DNA of 64,000 nt from NCBI GenBank assembly GCA_037074765.1, contig JBAMDO010000001.1:248001-312000 (forward strand), in the 5' to 3' direction. The notes under the pieces were generated by a model that ran no database searches, had not been told where the DNA came from, and was given only the letters and a program-made list of their open reading frames with translations. The position numbers were made by a program, and so were the translations under genes. The stretch's first letter is position 1; each line of letters opens with the position of its first letter. This document shows, piece by piece, positions 1-17,502 of the stretch. The stretch is from Mansonella perstans. Taxonomy: Eukaryota > Nematoda > Chromadorea > Rhabditida > Onchocercidae.

Positions 1-53
1 AGCAAATATCGGATCGTTAAAAAATTAAATTTAAAAGAAAGATCAAAGTCTTA

Positions 54-72
54 TCACTTTTCAGATTCTCGT
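54..72 (+). promoter_or_regulatory. Trans-splice acceptor and 5' leader of ATG101 gene
   Basis: A pyrimidine-rich CACTTTTCAG ends at base 64, and the ATG follows 8 bases later. This is the usual spacing for a spliced-leader addition site in nematodes. It could instead be the acceptor of a 5'UTR intron beginning outside the window. Confidence 0.5.
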
Positions 73-144
73 ATGAATGCACGCAATCATCAGTTCCAGT
101 TAGTAAGTCCTCATTCTATCCTGCAATACTTTTGCAGCGCTTTC

Positions 145-177
<33 letters not shown>

Positions 178-2273
178 GAAGTTTTTTCTTCTTTCTGTCC
201 TTGTCTCTTTTCTAAATGTATTATGCAAATGTACTGTGAAAAAAAATATGTGTAAATCCATATTTACTATTTCAAACTTATTAATTCATCCATTTATCCA
301 TGTTATTTGTTTGTCTTATTTACTATCATTTTAGACTGTTGATGAACATCAGATACGAGATGCAGTCTCAACAGTCTTCCACACTATCCTTTTACATAGA
401 AGCGTGCCTAAAGTAATTTTTCATTTCTTTTAAAAATATACTGTAATCTCGTTTCATCTATACATTAAGTGCCATTTGGTGATTAGAAGTAATATGCTCA
501 ATACTCATCACCTTTTTTTCTCTTTGTAGAAATAAAAATGATGATGCATATTTTCACCAAGGTAAAATAGCCTTGGTGAAGAATTTTCCTAATTTAGAAG
601 AGAATAAAAAGTATAATTTATCCTGTTCAGCAGTTTAGTTTTTTCCTTTGTAGATGCATTACACTAGCGAAATAAACTTTCAACTCGGGTCTATTGGTGT
701 TGAGGAGGTGGATTGTAGTACTTTGAATTTAAGTTATGTAAGTTTATTTTAAGTTTGTTCAGAGAGATATGAATACGTGTATATAAGCTGCTTGCTGTGT
801 GAGTGAGAGTAAAGCGCTGTATCATATGATTATCATTTGGTCCTTAGCTTTATACTTTTTTAATGTTTTTACTTGAAGAGAAATAAGTCATTTCATCTTA
901 GAAATCCTTTGAAAATCTGAAATCCATTTTAAAGTTGACGGTTAAAACATTCAGGTACGTGTAAATAGTCCAAAACTGGTTTCCTGTTTGCATGAGGAAA
1001 TTGATTGTTTCGTGCAGTGCATTTGGCGCTCCATTGAAAGTGTTATCTCACCTCGTTTTTATTCTCCACCACCAGTATCACTGCTCACTCATTATGGGAC
1101 TCCACTTCTGAATGCTAAGTTGGTTTTAGTACTTCTTTTTTTGCAAATTAAATTGTCCAGGAATTCGGTTTATGGCAACACTCTCTATCCAGAGTTCAAA
1201 GATAATGCTAAATATCTGGATCGATTTCTTTATTTGAAACATGCATTTTACTTCGGAATCCTGGATACATGATCGATTTCTTTATTTGAAACATGCATTT
1301 TACTTCGGAATCCTGGATACATGTTTTCATAATCTGTATTTAGGATTCCGAAGGCATTAATAGCTTCGTGATTTAAAATATAAGTTTATCATTTTATAGT
1401 TTGTTGCTAGAAAATTGGTTTTTAAAATTTTTGAAGTAGTTTTCTGATAACGTCATAATTTATTTCAGAATTGATTTAGAATTTTATCAAAAAAAGAAAC
1501 GGTCATGGCCATTATCAGATTACGAAATCCCATGGGAAATTTGGCAAATGCAGCTTGGTGTGGTTAGAATCAAAGAACGGGGTAATCATATAATATTTTT
1601 CGTGTTATAATTCGGTTAATCATACATTTATCCATTAAAGTCTCTAAGACAAGACCGAAATATTTTTTGGATACTATAAAAACAAATGAGAGCTTTAGTC
1701 CAGCATTGGATTTAATGATATGATCCAGCTTCTGGAAGAGGTTACTTCTGAAAGAGTTATTTCTCCGACTTTTTGTACGAATGTTTGAGGTACTTCTTTT
1801 AGTCCTTTTTCCAATAAATCCTCTGTATTTATATTGAAAGCTATTTTTCAGAGTACTGGGAGCGAATGCGTGAGGAAGTGGCAGATTCGGTATCAGAAAT
1901 TGTGCTTAAAGCATGCTCTCTGATTAGTCGACCTCAGTATATGCCACAAACGCCTACTCGTTCGGAAGTGACGAGTATTTTTAATACAAGTTTTCTTGAG
2001 TGTCAGCCGTATCTTTTCAGAATAGTCAAACATCCACTTGATTCGGGTATGTAATCTTTTTTATTTGCTTAATTATTAGATGCATATTCATAATCGTGAA
2101 CTTTCCTATTGTATTTTCGAGTAGTACTGGCTGTCCTGATAGTTTTCATTGGTGGCTTGGTTGTTGAATTGCTATGAAGACTATTAATTATAGGTCAAAA
2201 TACGGAAAGCACCTTAATGACGATTGGTGCATCGGCGGTCAAAAAAATGTTGAGAGATACGTTTTTATCGTAA
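73..2273 (+). CDS. epg-9: ATG101 homologue (autophagy initiation, EPG-9 in worms)
   Basis: Exons: 73-102, 335-412, 654-737, 955-~1016 (or ~1118), 1469-1581, 1852-2046, 2194-2273 (TAA). Translations align along human ATG101: an N-terminus starting MNARNHQFQL, then HTILLHRS (human HTVLLHRS), GSIGVEEVDC (GTVGTQDVDC), LEFYQKKK (identical), EIPWEIW (CIPWEVW), TPTRSEV (MPTQSEV) and QPYLFRI (QPYLYKI). ATG101 is a HORMA-fold partner of ATG13 in the ULK1 complex that starts autophagosome formation in the cytosol. Exons 1-3 match human residues 1-64 without a gap. The 3' end of exon 4 is uncertain: exon 5 needs a phase-2 donor, and donors after 1016 or 1118 fit, giving 213 or 247 aa (human 218). A small missed exon is possible. 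The WPF motif of the human WF finger reads WPL here. A trans-splice-like acceptor lies 8 bases before the ATG. Confidence 0.93.
147..176 (+). repeat. Poly-T tract in intron 1
   Basis: About 30 consecutive T inside the first intron of the ATG101 gene. It is a homopolymer prone to length error in assembly. The short open frame read across it is not a gene. Confidence 0.9.
1219..1322 (+). repeat. 52-bp perfect tandem duplication in ATG101 intron 4
   Basis: Bases 1219-1270 and 1271-1322 are the same 52-bp unit, beginning GATCGATTTC and ending CTGGATACAT. The unit contains CTTCGGAATCCT, and its exact reverse complement AGGATTCCGAAG follows about 20 bases after the second copy. The block therefore combines a direct repeat and a 12-bp inverted repeat. 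It lies just 3' of the uncertain end of exon 4. Confidence 0.9.
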
Positions 2274-3654
2274 AATCTTGATGGAAACATAATGCGATTC
2301 GCTGATATTTTATAGTCATAAATCTATGTAAATATTCCTAAAATTTTAAATGTTTTTACATTTGGATTATCCATCAAAATGTCCAATACTTTTTATTCAT
2401 CTCTTTTAATTCTTATTGTACATAACTGCTATTTGCTTTAGGTTTAAAAGCTGCTAGTTTTGTTTTATTGTGTTTCGATATATTCATGCTTTCCGTATTT
2501 TTTTTTTCATGGAGTTAAATTCACTGTGTTATAACTTAACAGAGCAAAACTCTAATTAATTGTTCAGATTATTTTAACTTTTCAGTGAGCAGTAGTTTAT
2601 AATGAGTGAATGCCAACCCTTACTTAGTTTAAATAAGTATGCTAAGTATGCGTTTTTTAAAAAAAAACGCAAATATGCTCATGTATTTGCGCTTGGCAGT
2701 AACTTTGATGAATGTTTGAGTATGAGTTCATGGAAAGGTATTTCATATTATGTGCTTTAACTCGGTGCATTGATTTCTTGTAGTAGCATATTTCATCCTT
2801 CGTTCGCCGATACTATCTGTGAATATCATTTTTAGAGATGACTGTTTTTCATAGAACGAAATTTACTTAAATTTTGTTTAACACCTTTAATTTTTACAAA
2901 TACGCGTTATCAGGGACTGTTCAGTCGTTCGTACCTTTCTTGCAGCATCTTTTTTGCATCAGACTTTGCATTGAAAAAGAAAATCTTGCTGTTCATAGTT
3001 CGTACTGCTATATTTCTGTACATAATTAAACCTTGTGTTGTGTATTCAGTTTTTCACCAGCAGTCCTAATAAATCAAATTGTAATATATGCTTGTTGACA
3101 TGTAATATATGCTTCGCACCTCGGTTACCTCATAATTAGGAACATTTGGTACATATTAAATAGGATTTTTGCTTTTTTATCCTTCTATTATATGTCTGTA
3201 TGTATTTGTAAATTTTTATATGAGATTTTTTCTCTCGAAATATCAGTTTTGTGTTTAGCCATTTTGGTATTTTCTTGCCGCTATTGCTCCTGTTCATAGA
3301 ATTAAATGCTATGTTTGGCTGTTTTTATTCCATCACTTTTCGACCGTTTGAAATTTATCAAATTTCTACTGTCGTGATATTATTCAAAACAGACAAATTT
3401 TAAAATAGATTTTAGGAGTTATGCTATTTGGAGCGATTTCGCTAAATTTTAGATTCTCAGATAATTTTAAAAAGTTGAAAAACTGTATAGATTAAAAAAA
3501 TGGTAGTGGAATGAAGAACAGAGAAAAAAGACTGGATGATGATGACCAGTGGAGTAATTTAATGGATAACTTTAGATAAAGATTAGGAAATGTTGGAGGA
3601 TCGATCTGTTTGTTTGAAAGGATTTCATATTATTGGATGATTTGTAATTACAGG
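2274..3654. other. Intergenic, ATG101 to POLA2
   Basis: About 1.4 kb of AT-rich sequence between two genes on the same strand. I see no exon with flanking splice sites. It should hold the ATG101 3'UTR and the POLA2 outron or promoter. The spacing is long for a typical nematode operon but does not exclude one. Confidence 0.7.
3642..3654 (+). promoter_or_regulatory. Trans-splice acceptor before POLA2 start
   Basis: TTTGTAATTACAG ends at 3653 and the ATG is at 3655, a one-base leader. This is characteristic of spliced-leader addition and supports 3655 as the start over the upstream in-frame codons near 3610. Confidence 0.6.
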
Positions 3655-6600
3655 ATGGATGTAGCAGAATTATGTGGTTGCATGACAAGCGATTGGCTAG
3701 GTGAACAGCTGGCTGATTTTATGTATACATTTGAAGATGATTCTGATGGGGAGTTTATTGCCAAAGGTTCATTTATTTCTTATCATTTTTCCTAAAACAT
3801 ATATAGGAGGGGATTGAAATGGCAGTCAGATGCTGATAATGTTGAAAGATGTGCTATCCAGTATTGTTATCGAAAGCTTGTTGTTTGCATGTGTGATGAT
3901 ATTACAGCAACAGGTAAGACAGTGGGGAATTTACCGGAATTGAAAACTTAATTATAATTAATATTTGTACTTGAAGCAAATGGTCTCTCCAAACAATACT
4001 GTAAAAGTGGTGAAGATTTTGTTAGTGAATTGATCGCATTTGCAACGAATCAGAAGCAGACACACGTGAATCTTGCAATGTTGGATAGTTTTGAACAGCT
4101 GGTAATTGAAGTTTGTTTGATATAATACAGGATAGGATATGTTCAGTGATTTTTTGAAAAATATAATGATCATAAATTCAAGAGTTTAAGGATACTAATG
4201 AAGGTAAAATTCTCATGAAAATGTTTTCATCGAGATTTAAACATGTCATTTGCATATTTCTCTTTGATTTTATTCTTTTCGCGGAAATAAGTAAGACATA
4301 AAATATACCGGAAGTTCAGTTTTTGAAGTGGTTTTTTTCATACTCATTCTTGACAGCTGTAAAAATTTTATAATTTAAATTTCATATATAGGTACTTCAT
4401 AGAGCTGCTCAAAATTACAAGGATGAATCGTTGAATTTCTTTAACACGAGGTAATTTTTCATTTTCTTGATGATAACTTTATTTCCTGCTAAGCTAACTT
4501 ACAGATAAATAACATCTTGCGCTACAGTTTTCTGTGCACCGTAGTAATCCATGTCCGCAATGAAAAATTATTCTCGGTAATGCAGTTTGTAAGAGTCAAC
4601 GCTATTAGATTGATTTTAATCTTATGTAATTTCAGCATTGCATTTAGCGAACGCAATAAAAATTCATGGCTTGATGAAAGTGGTATGGTTGACAGTATGA
4701 CTGTAGAGTTTTCAAGTGAAAATTTCACTTTGCCCGAAAAATACTTGCATTTCACACCAATCAGGTTTGTGGCGTTGTTTTCGTAACGATTTTTTGGTTG
4801 AAATTGATCCATTAACTGAATTGCTATTAGTAATATGCAGTGGATTTTAAGATTAACAACTTGTTTATATCTATTTTTTATTTTAGGGAATCCGCATCTG
4901 ATGCTGTATATCAAAATCGGAAGGATTCAGGCAAAACTATCGTAAAATTCAAAGGGAAAAATTTCACTGCAGAACGAAACAGTGAAGTCAGAGGCAGCAA
5001 TGTATGTAAGGTTGTCGTGGAAAAACTGTACATTGATGACTATAAAAATTTATTACAATATGGTGCCGAGAAGGATTTGGAACAAGTTGAAGGTGAAATC
5101 AGGAAAATTTATAATGATTTCTTTGATCATTGTGACATTATCTGCGTAACGTGATTTTAGGAATATTAGCATGTAGTGAGTTCTGATGTGTATATTGGGG
5201 CATATTTTTACACTTCAAGAGTCTAATTGTCGTTGCACAATTCTCATGATTAAATTTATTATTCATGCTGGATCACGAAAATTCACTGCTAAATTTCGTG
5301 GTGGAATTGAAAACTATTCATTATTGAAAGTAAGTATAGTCTAACCTCGACAAACTTCAGATTTAGAATTTCTGTAAAATTCTAAAAATACTGCAGGATG
5401 AATAATTAACTCGAATAAATAGATTATTAAAATGAATAAACTGTTCCATATATTTCGTTCTGGGGAGAAAGATTCGTGATTGCTTTGTGGTTTTTATTAA
5501 GAACACTTGTAACTAGCTAAGTATGTTGATGTTATTTAAGCACTTGTTTCACGAGTTCGGAGGTTGTGCAATATTATCAAGGAGGAAAACGAAACACTGC
5601 TTGACGATGAACGAATGGATTCATTATCACTGGTATTCTTCTCGAAATTGAATTATTTTAGAATAAATCTAAAGTTAAGGTTGCTATATTGAGTTTAAGG
5701 CTGCTATATGTATTTGAGTTTAAGGTTGCTATATTGATTAACAGTAAGATTCCTTCCAAATACGAGTCAGTCGACTGTTTACTTAAACTGGTTGTTTAAA
5801 ATGAAATCCACTGAATTTTTCCAAACACGATTCTATCTATATTAACTTGAACGTACTGTTTTAAATGATATCCACTAGTTTCTTCCAAATTCCAGTCAAT
5901 CTGTCATTGGATTCATTATTACTGATATTCCCGAAATTGAATTATTTTAAAGTAAACCTAAAGTTTTGAGTTTATCTTATGTACAAGTTTTTGATTCTGC
6001 TAATGTACTGAATTTAGATTAAGTCCAGTTTCTTTATGTGCATCAGTTTTCGTAATGTGAAAATTTTCCTAAATGAACATTGAGCAAATTTGTTTGAAGA
6101 TGCGAAACGTGTATTCCGGGTTTGTTGTGAACAATACAGAAGATCCATTGGATGTCTCAAATTGTTCTTTACAATGCACTAATCAAAATGCCGATATTAT
6201 AAGTCTTGATTTGAGCAATCTTAAAACTTATTCATTATTCCCTGGAAAGGTAATTCTTGATTTGATTTTTTTAAAGCTATTTATATTGCATTATTAGTGG
6301 AAAGGAAGTTTACAGTAACTGCCTTTTTATGTTAATCCCGAGCTACATTGGATTCGAGATAAAATCGTTTCATTGCATTGTCAACTTTCTATAGTGATAT
6401 TGTTCATTTGTTAATAGTTTGCTTCTACTGTAGATTGTTACACTTCGTGGATCTTTTGTTGGTGATATATTTGTCCCAGATGAAATTTTTGAGCCTAAGG
6501 AACCATCAATTGCACCTCTTAATAAACAAGCAGACATTGGTAAGATCTTGTTGCTGTATATTGTCAAAATAATTCTGTGGAAATAACAAATGAATAACTA

Positions 6601-8775
6601 GTGATCAACTGCAATTGTCAAATTTTGCTAATTGTCATTAAGCAAAGGCAGCGGGTGTGTGAAATCGATGGAGACAAACTTTGTACATTTCGGAATACAA
6701 TTACAGGTGACCTGTTCCAACATATTTAACAGAGGAAATTTAGCAGAAAAGATATAAATTAGAAATGAGAGTATGACTTTTTCAGATCTGCTTCATGTTT
6801 GGTGTGCCTGTGGTCCGTTTTCTTCTTCAAAAACTTTCTCATATGAACAACTCTGCGATCTTATGGAATTAGTGAGGAGGGAGCGACCTAATATTCTGAT
6901 TTTAGTATGTTTTAAACACTTTTTCGTTGTTTGGATAATGCTATACCCTTTTGCGAACTGTAAAACTTCAGATCGGCCCATTCATTGATCGAACAAGTTC
7001 AGTAGTAAAATCGCCTCAATGCTGTTACACTTATGACGATCTTATGGATATGCTTCTCGCAAAAATTGATGAAGCTTTGTCAGGGTTTGTTGTTAACGAA
7101 AGCAGAGTTGTTGTGTAACCCTTATTCTATTTTGATAAGATTACTTTGCTTACAAATTCTAGGTGAGAAAACTTGCGCTTCTAAAAATCAAAATGGAGCT
7201 GAAGATTTAGTCATATAGCAAATGATTTTCAGAAAATAAATAGAACATAATTTTTTGCAAAAGAGTAAAAAAATTAAGTAAAATTTCAGTTGTATGGAAA
7301 TAAATGTCAATCAAACATGGAAACTACTTTGAAATCTAAATTACTGATTTTTCTGTATCTAATCATGAATTTTTTTTTCAGGACCGATATCCAAGTGTTG
7401 ATAGTTCCAAATGGAAAAAAAGATGCCGCATTGCGACCGTCTTTCCCTACTCCACCGTTTTGTTCATTTAAACAGCGAAAGCTGCATTTGAGCAAGGTTA
7501 TCTTTTCAGTGCATCAAACAGTTTCTTTAATCACTTTTATACGACTTTGCTTAGAGGCATTTGCAATTGAAGTTTTTTTACTCATCATTCTTTATATCAG
7601 TCGTTAATATAATTGCAATTTTTAATTTGATCAGTATTTCTCTTTCTAAATATTCTACAACTGTTTCACAGAATATAATGCTTTTACCGGACCCTGCAAT
7701 CGTTCGCATTGCTGGTATTGAATTTGCTTTAACAGCATCGGAAATTATCCAGCATTTAGGAAGAGATGAAATAGGTCGTTTAGATAGTTGTGAAGACCAG
7801 GATCGGATGTCTCGACTTGTCCGAGACTTATTCAGGTAGCTGTATTTTGATAAACTGAGAATATTTCCTCTTGTTGAAATTCGTTTATGTCAAAGTTAGT
7901 TTAAATCTAAATAAAAATTAAATCTAATCTAAACTTTAAATCTAATTCAAATAAACTATTTTAAATCTAGATGAAATTAATTTTTACCATAAAAAATCTA
8001 GATGAAATTTTTTTGTAATGGAACGTGGTAATTGAAGTTTATACTTGTAACATATCAATTGTTTTTTCATAAATCTAAGAATGATGTCAAACATGTTAAT
8101 CTTCGTTTCTCATAATACATTTCTTTCTTCCGTAAGTAGTAATAGCAATGCAATGTTTTTACTTTCAACGCATTGATCTTTTATATATACAGTTATGAGT
8201 AGGGATGTTACCAGTGCTAACAAGTCGAACTTTACGTGGAAATTCGTTACATAAAAAATGTAATGGAAGCCAAATATCTACCGCTTTTTCTAGAACTATC
8301 GAAGTTTTCTCTCAAACTTCTACTTTAAACTGATCTTTGCAGACAGCGTTCTTTGTATCCGTTATATCCTGCATCTCCGGATATTACTTATCGACTACGT
8401 GAAGCTGTTGAGCGTACATCACTTTCATCGATACCTCACATCATTATTTTGCCGTCGGTACTTGCACCTACTATTAAGGTACTTTCTTTCGTAACAGTTT
8501 TAGATCCATTAATGTGAATTAGCTATTTTGAACAGTGTAATCCATTGTAAGTTTGTGAAATCAAAAAAATGTTAAATACTCAGTAGGACTATATCAAAAG
8601 ATTGATGATACAGGTAGTCGCGGGTTCAGTATTTGTGAATACCAATGCATTAGCACGTGGAAGCAGTGGTACATTTATGAAAATGAGAATTGATCTCAAA
8701 GAGGTTGACGCAAAAAAAGAGAATTTACACACATCAATTGCTGATTTTTGCGAAATACAAATCGTACGGTTATGA
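3655..8775 (+). CDS. div-1: DNA polymerase alpha subunit B (POLA2; worm DIV-1)
   Basis: Thirteen exons in continuous phase: 3655-3766, 3977-4101, 4392-4450, 4636-4764, 4887-5145, 6100-6249, 6434-6539, 6786-6904, 6972-7084, 7382-7496, 7672-7835, 8343-8478, 8614-8775 (TGA). The predicted 582 aa compares with 598 in human. POLA2 is the regulatory, non-catalytic subunit that tethers the catalytic subunit and primase to start RNA-DNA primers at origins and Okazaki fragments. The N-terminal helical domain is seen in FVSELIAFAT and LDSFEQ (human MVGELIAFCT, LNSFEH). The OB region ends in KTYSLFPG (human KEYSLFPG). The inactive calcineurin-like phosphoesterase domain shows CGPFSSS, ERPNILILIGPFID, VLIVPN, PTPPF, QRSLYPLYP, HIIILPS and the last residues IQIVRL (human VQVVRI). 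The join 5145/6100 spans the longest intron and is the least certain. Confidence 0.94.
3807..3913 (+). other. Candidate frame-shifting cassette exon in POLA2 intron 1
   Basis: A 107-bp open stretch has a good acceptor (ATATATAG, ending 3806) and donor (CAG/GTAAGA at 3913). Its 3' end fits exon 2 in phase, but after exon 1 its 5' end reads into an in-frame TGA within four codons. It matches nothing in POLA2. It is either a poison exon, an alternative first exon, or chance. Confidence 0.35.
5619..5965 (+). repeat. Diverged duplication in POLA2 intron 5
   Basis: The segment at about 5619-5677 (GATTCATTATCACTGGTATT and onward through CGAAATTGAATTATTTTA) recurs with differences at about 5909-5965. 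Between them, bases 5676-5735 hold imprecise repeats of a TTAAGGTTGCTATATTGAG unit. It is non-coding and lies inside the 954-bp intron. Confidence 0.6.
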
Positions 8776-9405
8776 TACTTACTCCGATATTGGATGAAAT
8801 CTTTGCTGTTTTATTCTTTTTTTTATTGCCATGCTTTCAAAGGTGAACAAATATAATGAATAAATGAATTTAAATTCAAAGTGAATTAATAGTATTGCAA
8901 GAACTGCAACTAACTTTCAATTTGCTATTAACGGTTCCTTTACTCACCATTAAAAAAAGAACCAATGGTTAATCCCTTTATTTGTGAAAGGGCAATTTCT
9001 TTTGTTAATGGACACACCTAGGCCCTAAATAAATCTATTCAATATCACTGTTCTACAAAACAGAATAATTTTCCCGGATCATGCTGCAGTGTTACACTTA
9101 TGAATATAAAATTCTTTAACATGAACAGATAAAAATGAGCCTCAGATGGTTTCGAAAGAATACCCAGTTTCAATCAAATCCATAATTACGAACTATTCTG
9201 AAACGATAACGGATATTTCATCCAAAAAAACATGATTTAAATACAGAACAAATTTTTTACCCATAATTTTGGAAAAAATTATTTAGATATTGCAATAACA
9301 GAATGAATAAAAAATACAATACTTTGCGTCATTCTTCGTGATAAATCAAGAAATCTGAGCATAAATTACAGGAAGTTACCAATAACAACTAATGTAACAG
9401 AACTT
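8776..9405. other. Convergent 3' ends of POLA2 and SFSWAP
   Basis: About 630 bp between two stop codons that face each other. A plus-strand AATAAA at 8859-8864, 84 bases after the POLA2 stop, is a likely polyadenylation signal. I see no other feature in the stretch. Confidence 0.6.
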
Positions 9406-16634
<7,229 letters not shown>

Positions 16635-16650
16635 ACTGTAAGTTCTCAAT
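16635..16650 (-). promoter_or_regulatory. Trans-splice acceptor before SFSWAP start
   Basis: On the minus strand GAACTTACAG is followed by one base and then the ATG at 16634. This spacing fits spliced-leader addition and fixes the start. In-frame codons further upstream show no SFSWAP similarity. Confidence 0.55.
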
Positions 16651-17502
16651 ATGGGATTAAAGAACCGCATAAAATGAGATGCTTCCGACCATATTGTAAC
16701 CAATCCTACTAATCAAGAAATAACACAGCTGTGTTACAAATAGGCTCATACGACACATTTCCAACATATGTGTGTACTGTGAACTATGAATTAGCGTTCC
16801 CGTAAAAAAGATATAAAACGGAAACCATAATTCAAAATCCACTCCAAACAATAAGGAATTCGTTTAGCTATGAATTTGAAATCACTCATTTAATATTTAA
16901 AACTGATTTAATTTTATGCCATACGAAAGCACTACCAATATAAGATTGACAAGTTATTTTTCGAAATATGAACTTTTGGCCTGATTAAACGGCATAAGCT
17001 ATAACAAGCAAGCGCTTGAATGTACTTTATCAATATCAGCAAGACAAATTTTATCAGTATCAACAACATACTCATTTACAAGGCTAACGTTGTGCTACGT
17101 TATTAGCATTCAATGCAATGTTTCACTGAATAGTTCCATAAAATCAAAGTGGAAATTATAACTAATGAACAGTCACCCATAAAAAATAGAAAACAATGCC
17201 ATCTCAATTTATATGATAATGCGAAACCAATAACTGCAAAATTATAATTTCAGAATAATGAAATTAATGCCTTTAAATTCACCGAATTTCACGATAGGCA
17301 TTTCCAGATCTACAATCGAAAATTGAGCATAAATAATTTGAAGTTGGAAAAGAAATGCTGAAGGAACATGACGATATCTGAACTCCTGAAGCAAAAGTCT
17401 CAGAATACAATTCGTCAGAATACAATGTTCAAAACAATTTGATGAAATCACAGCAAAATAAACAATTTCACAAATATTTTCTTCTAAAATTCTGTGGAAG
17501 TC
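16635..17502. other. Intergenic, unnamed gene to SFSWAP
   Basis: About 870 bp between the stop of the upstream minus-strand gene and the SFSWAP start. It is AT-rich with no supported exon. It is short enough for the pair to be co-transcribed, which is unproven. Confidence 0.6.

Noticed and set aside
530..561. Possible extra ATG101 exon between exons 2 and 3
   Set aside because: It has splice-like ends but would break the frame, and exons 2 and 3 already join to match human ATG101 without a gap.
4522..4914. 130-codon minus-strand open frame
   Set aside because: It lies antisense to POLA2 exons 4 and 5, which align to the family on the plus strand; it is a shadow frame.
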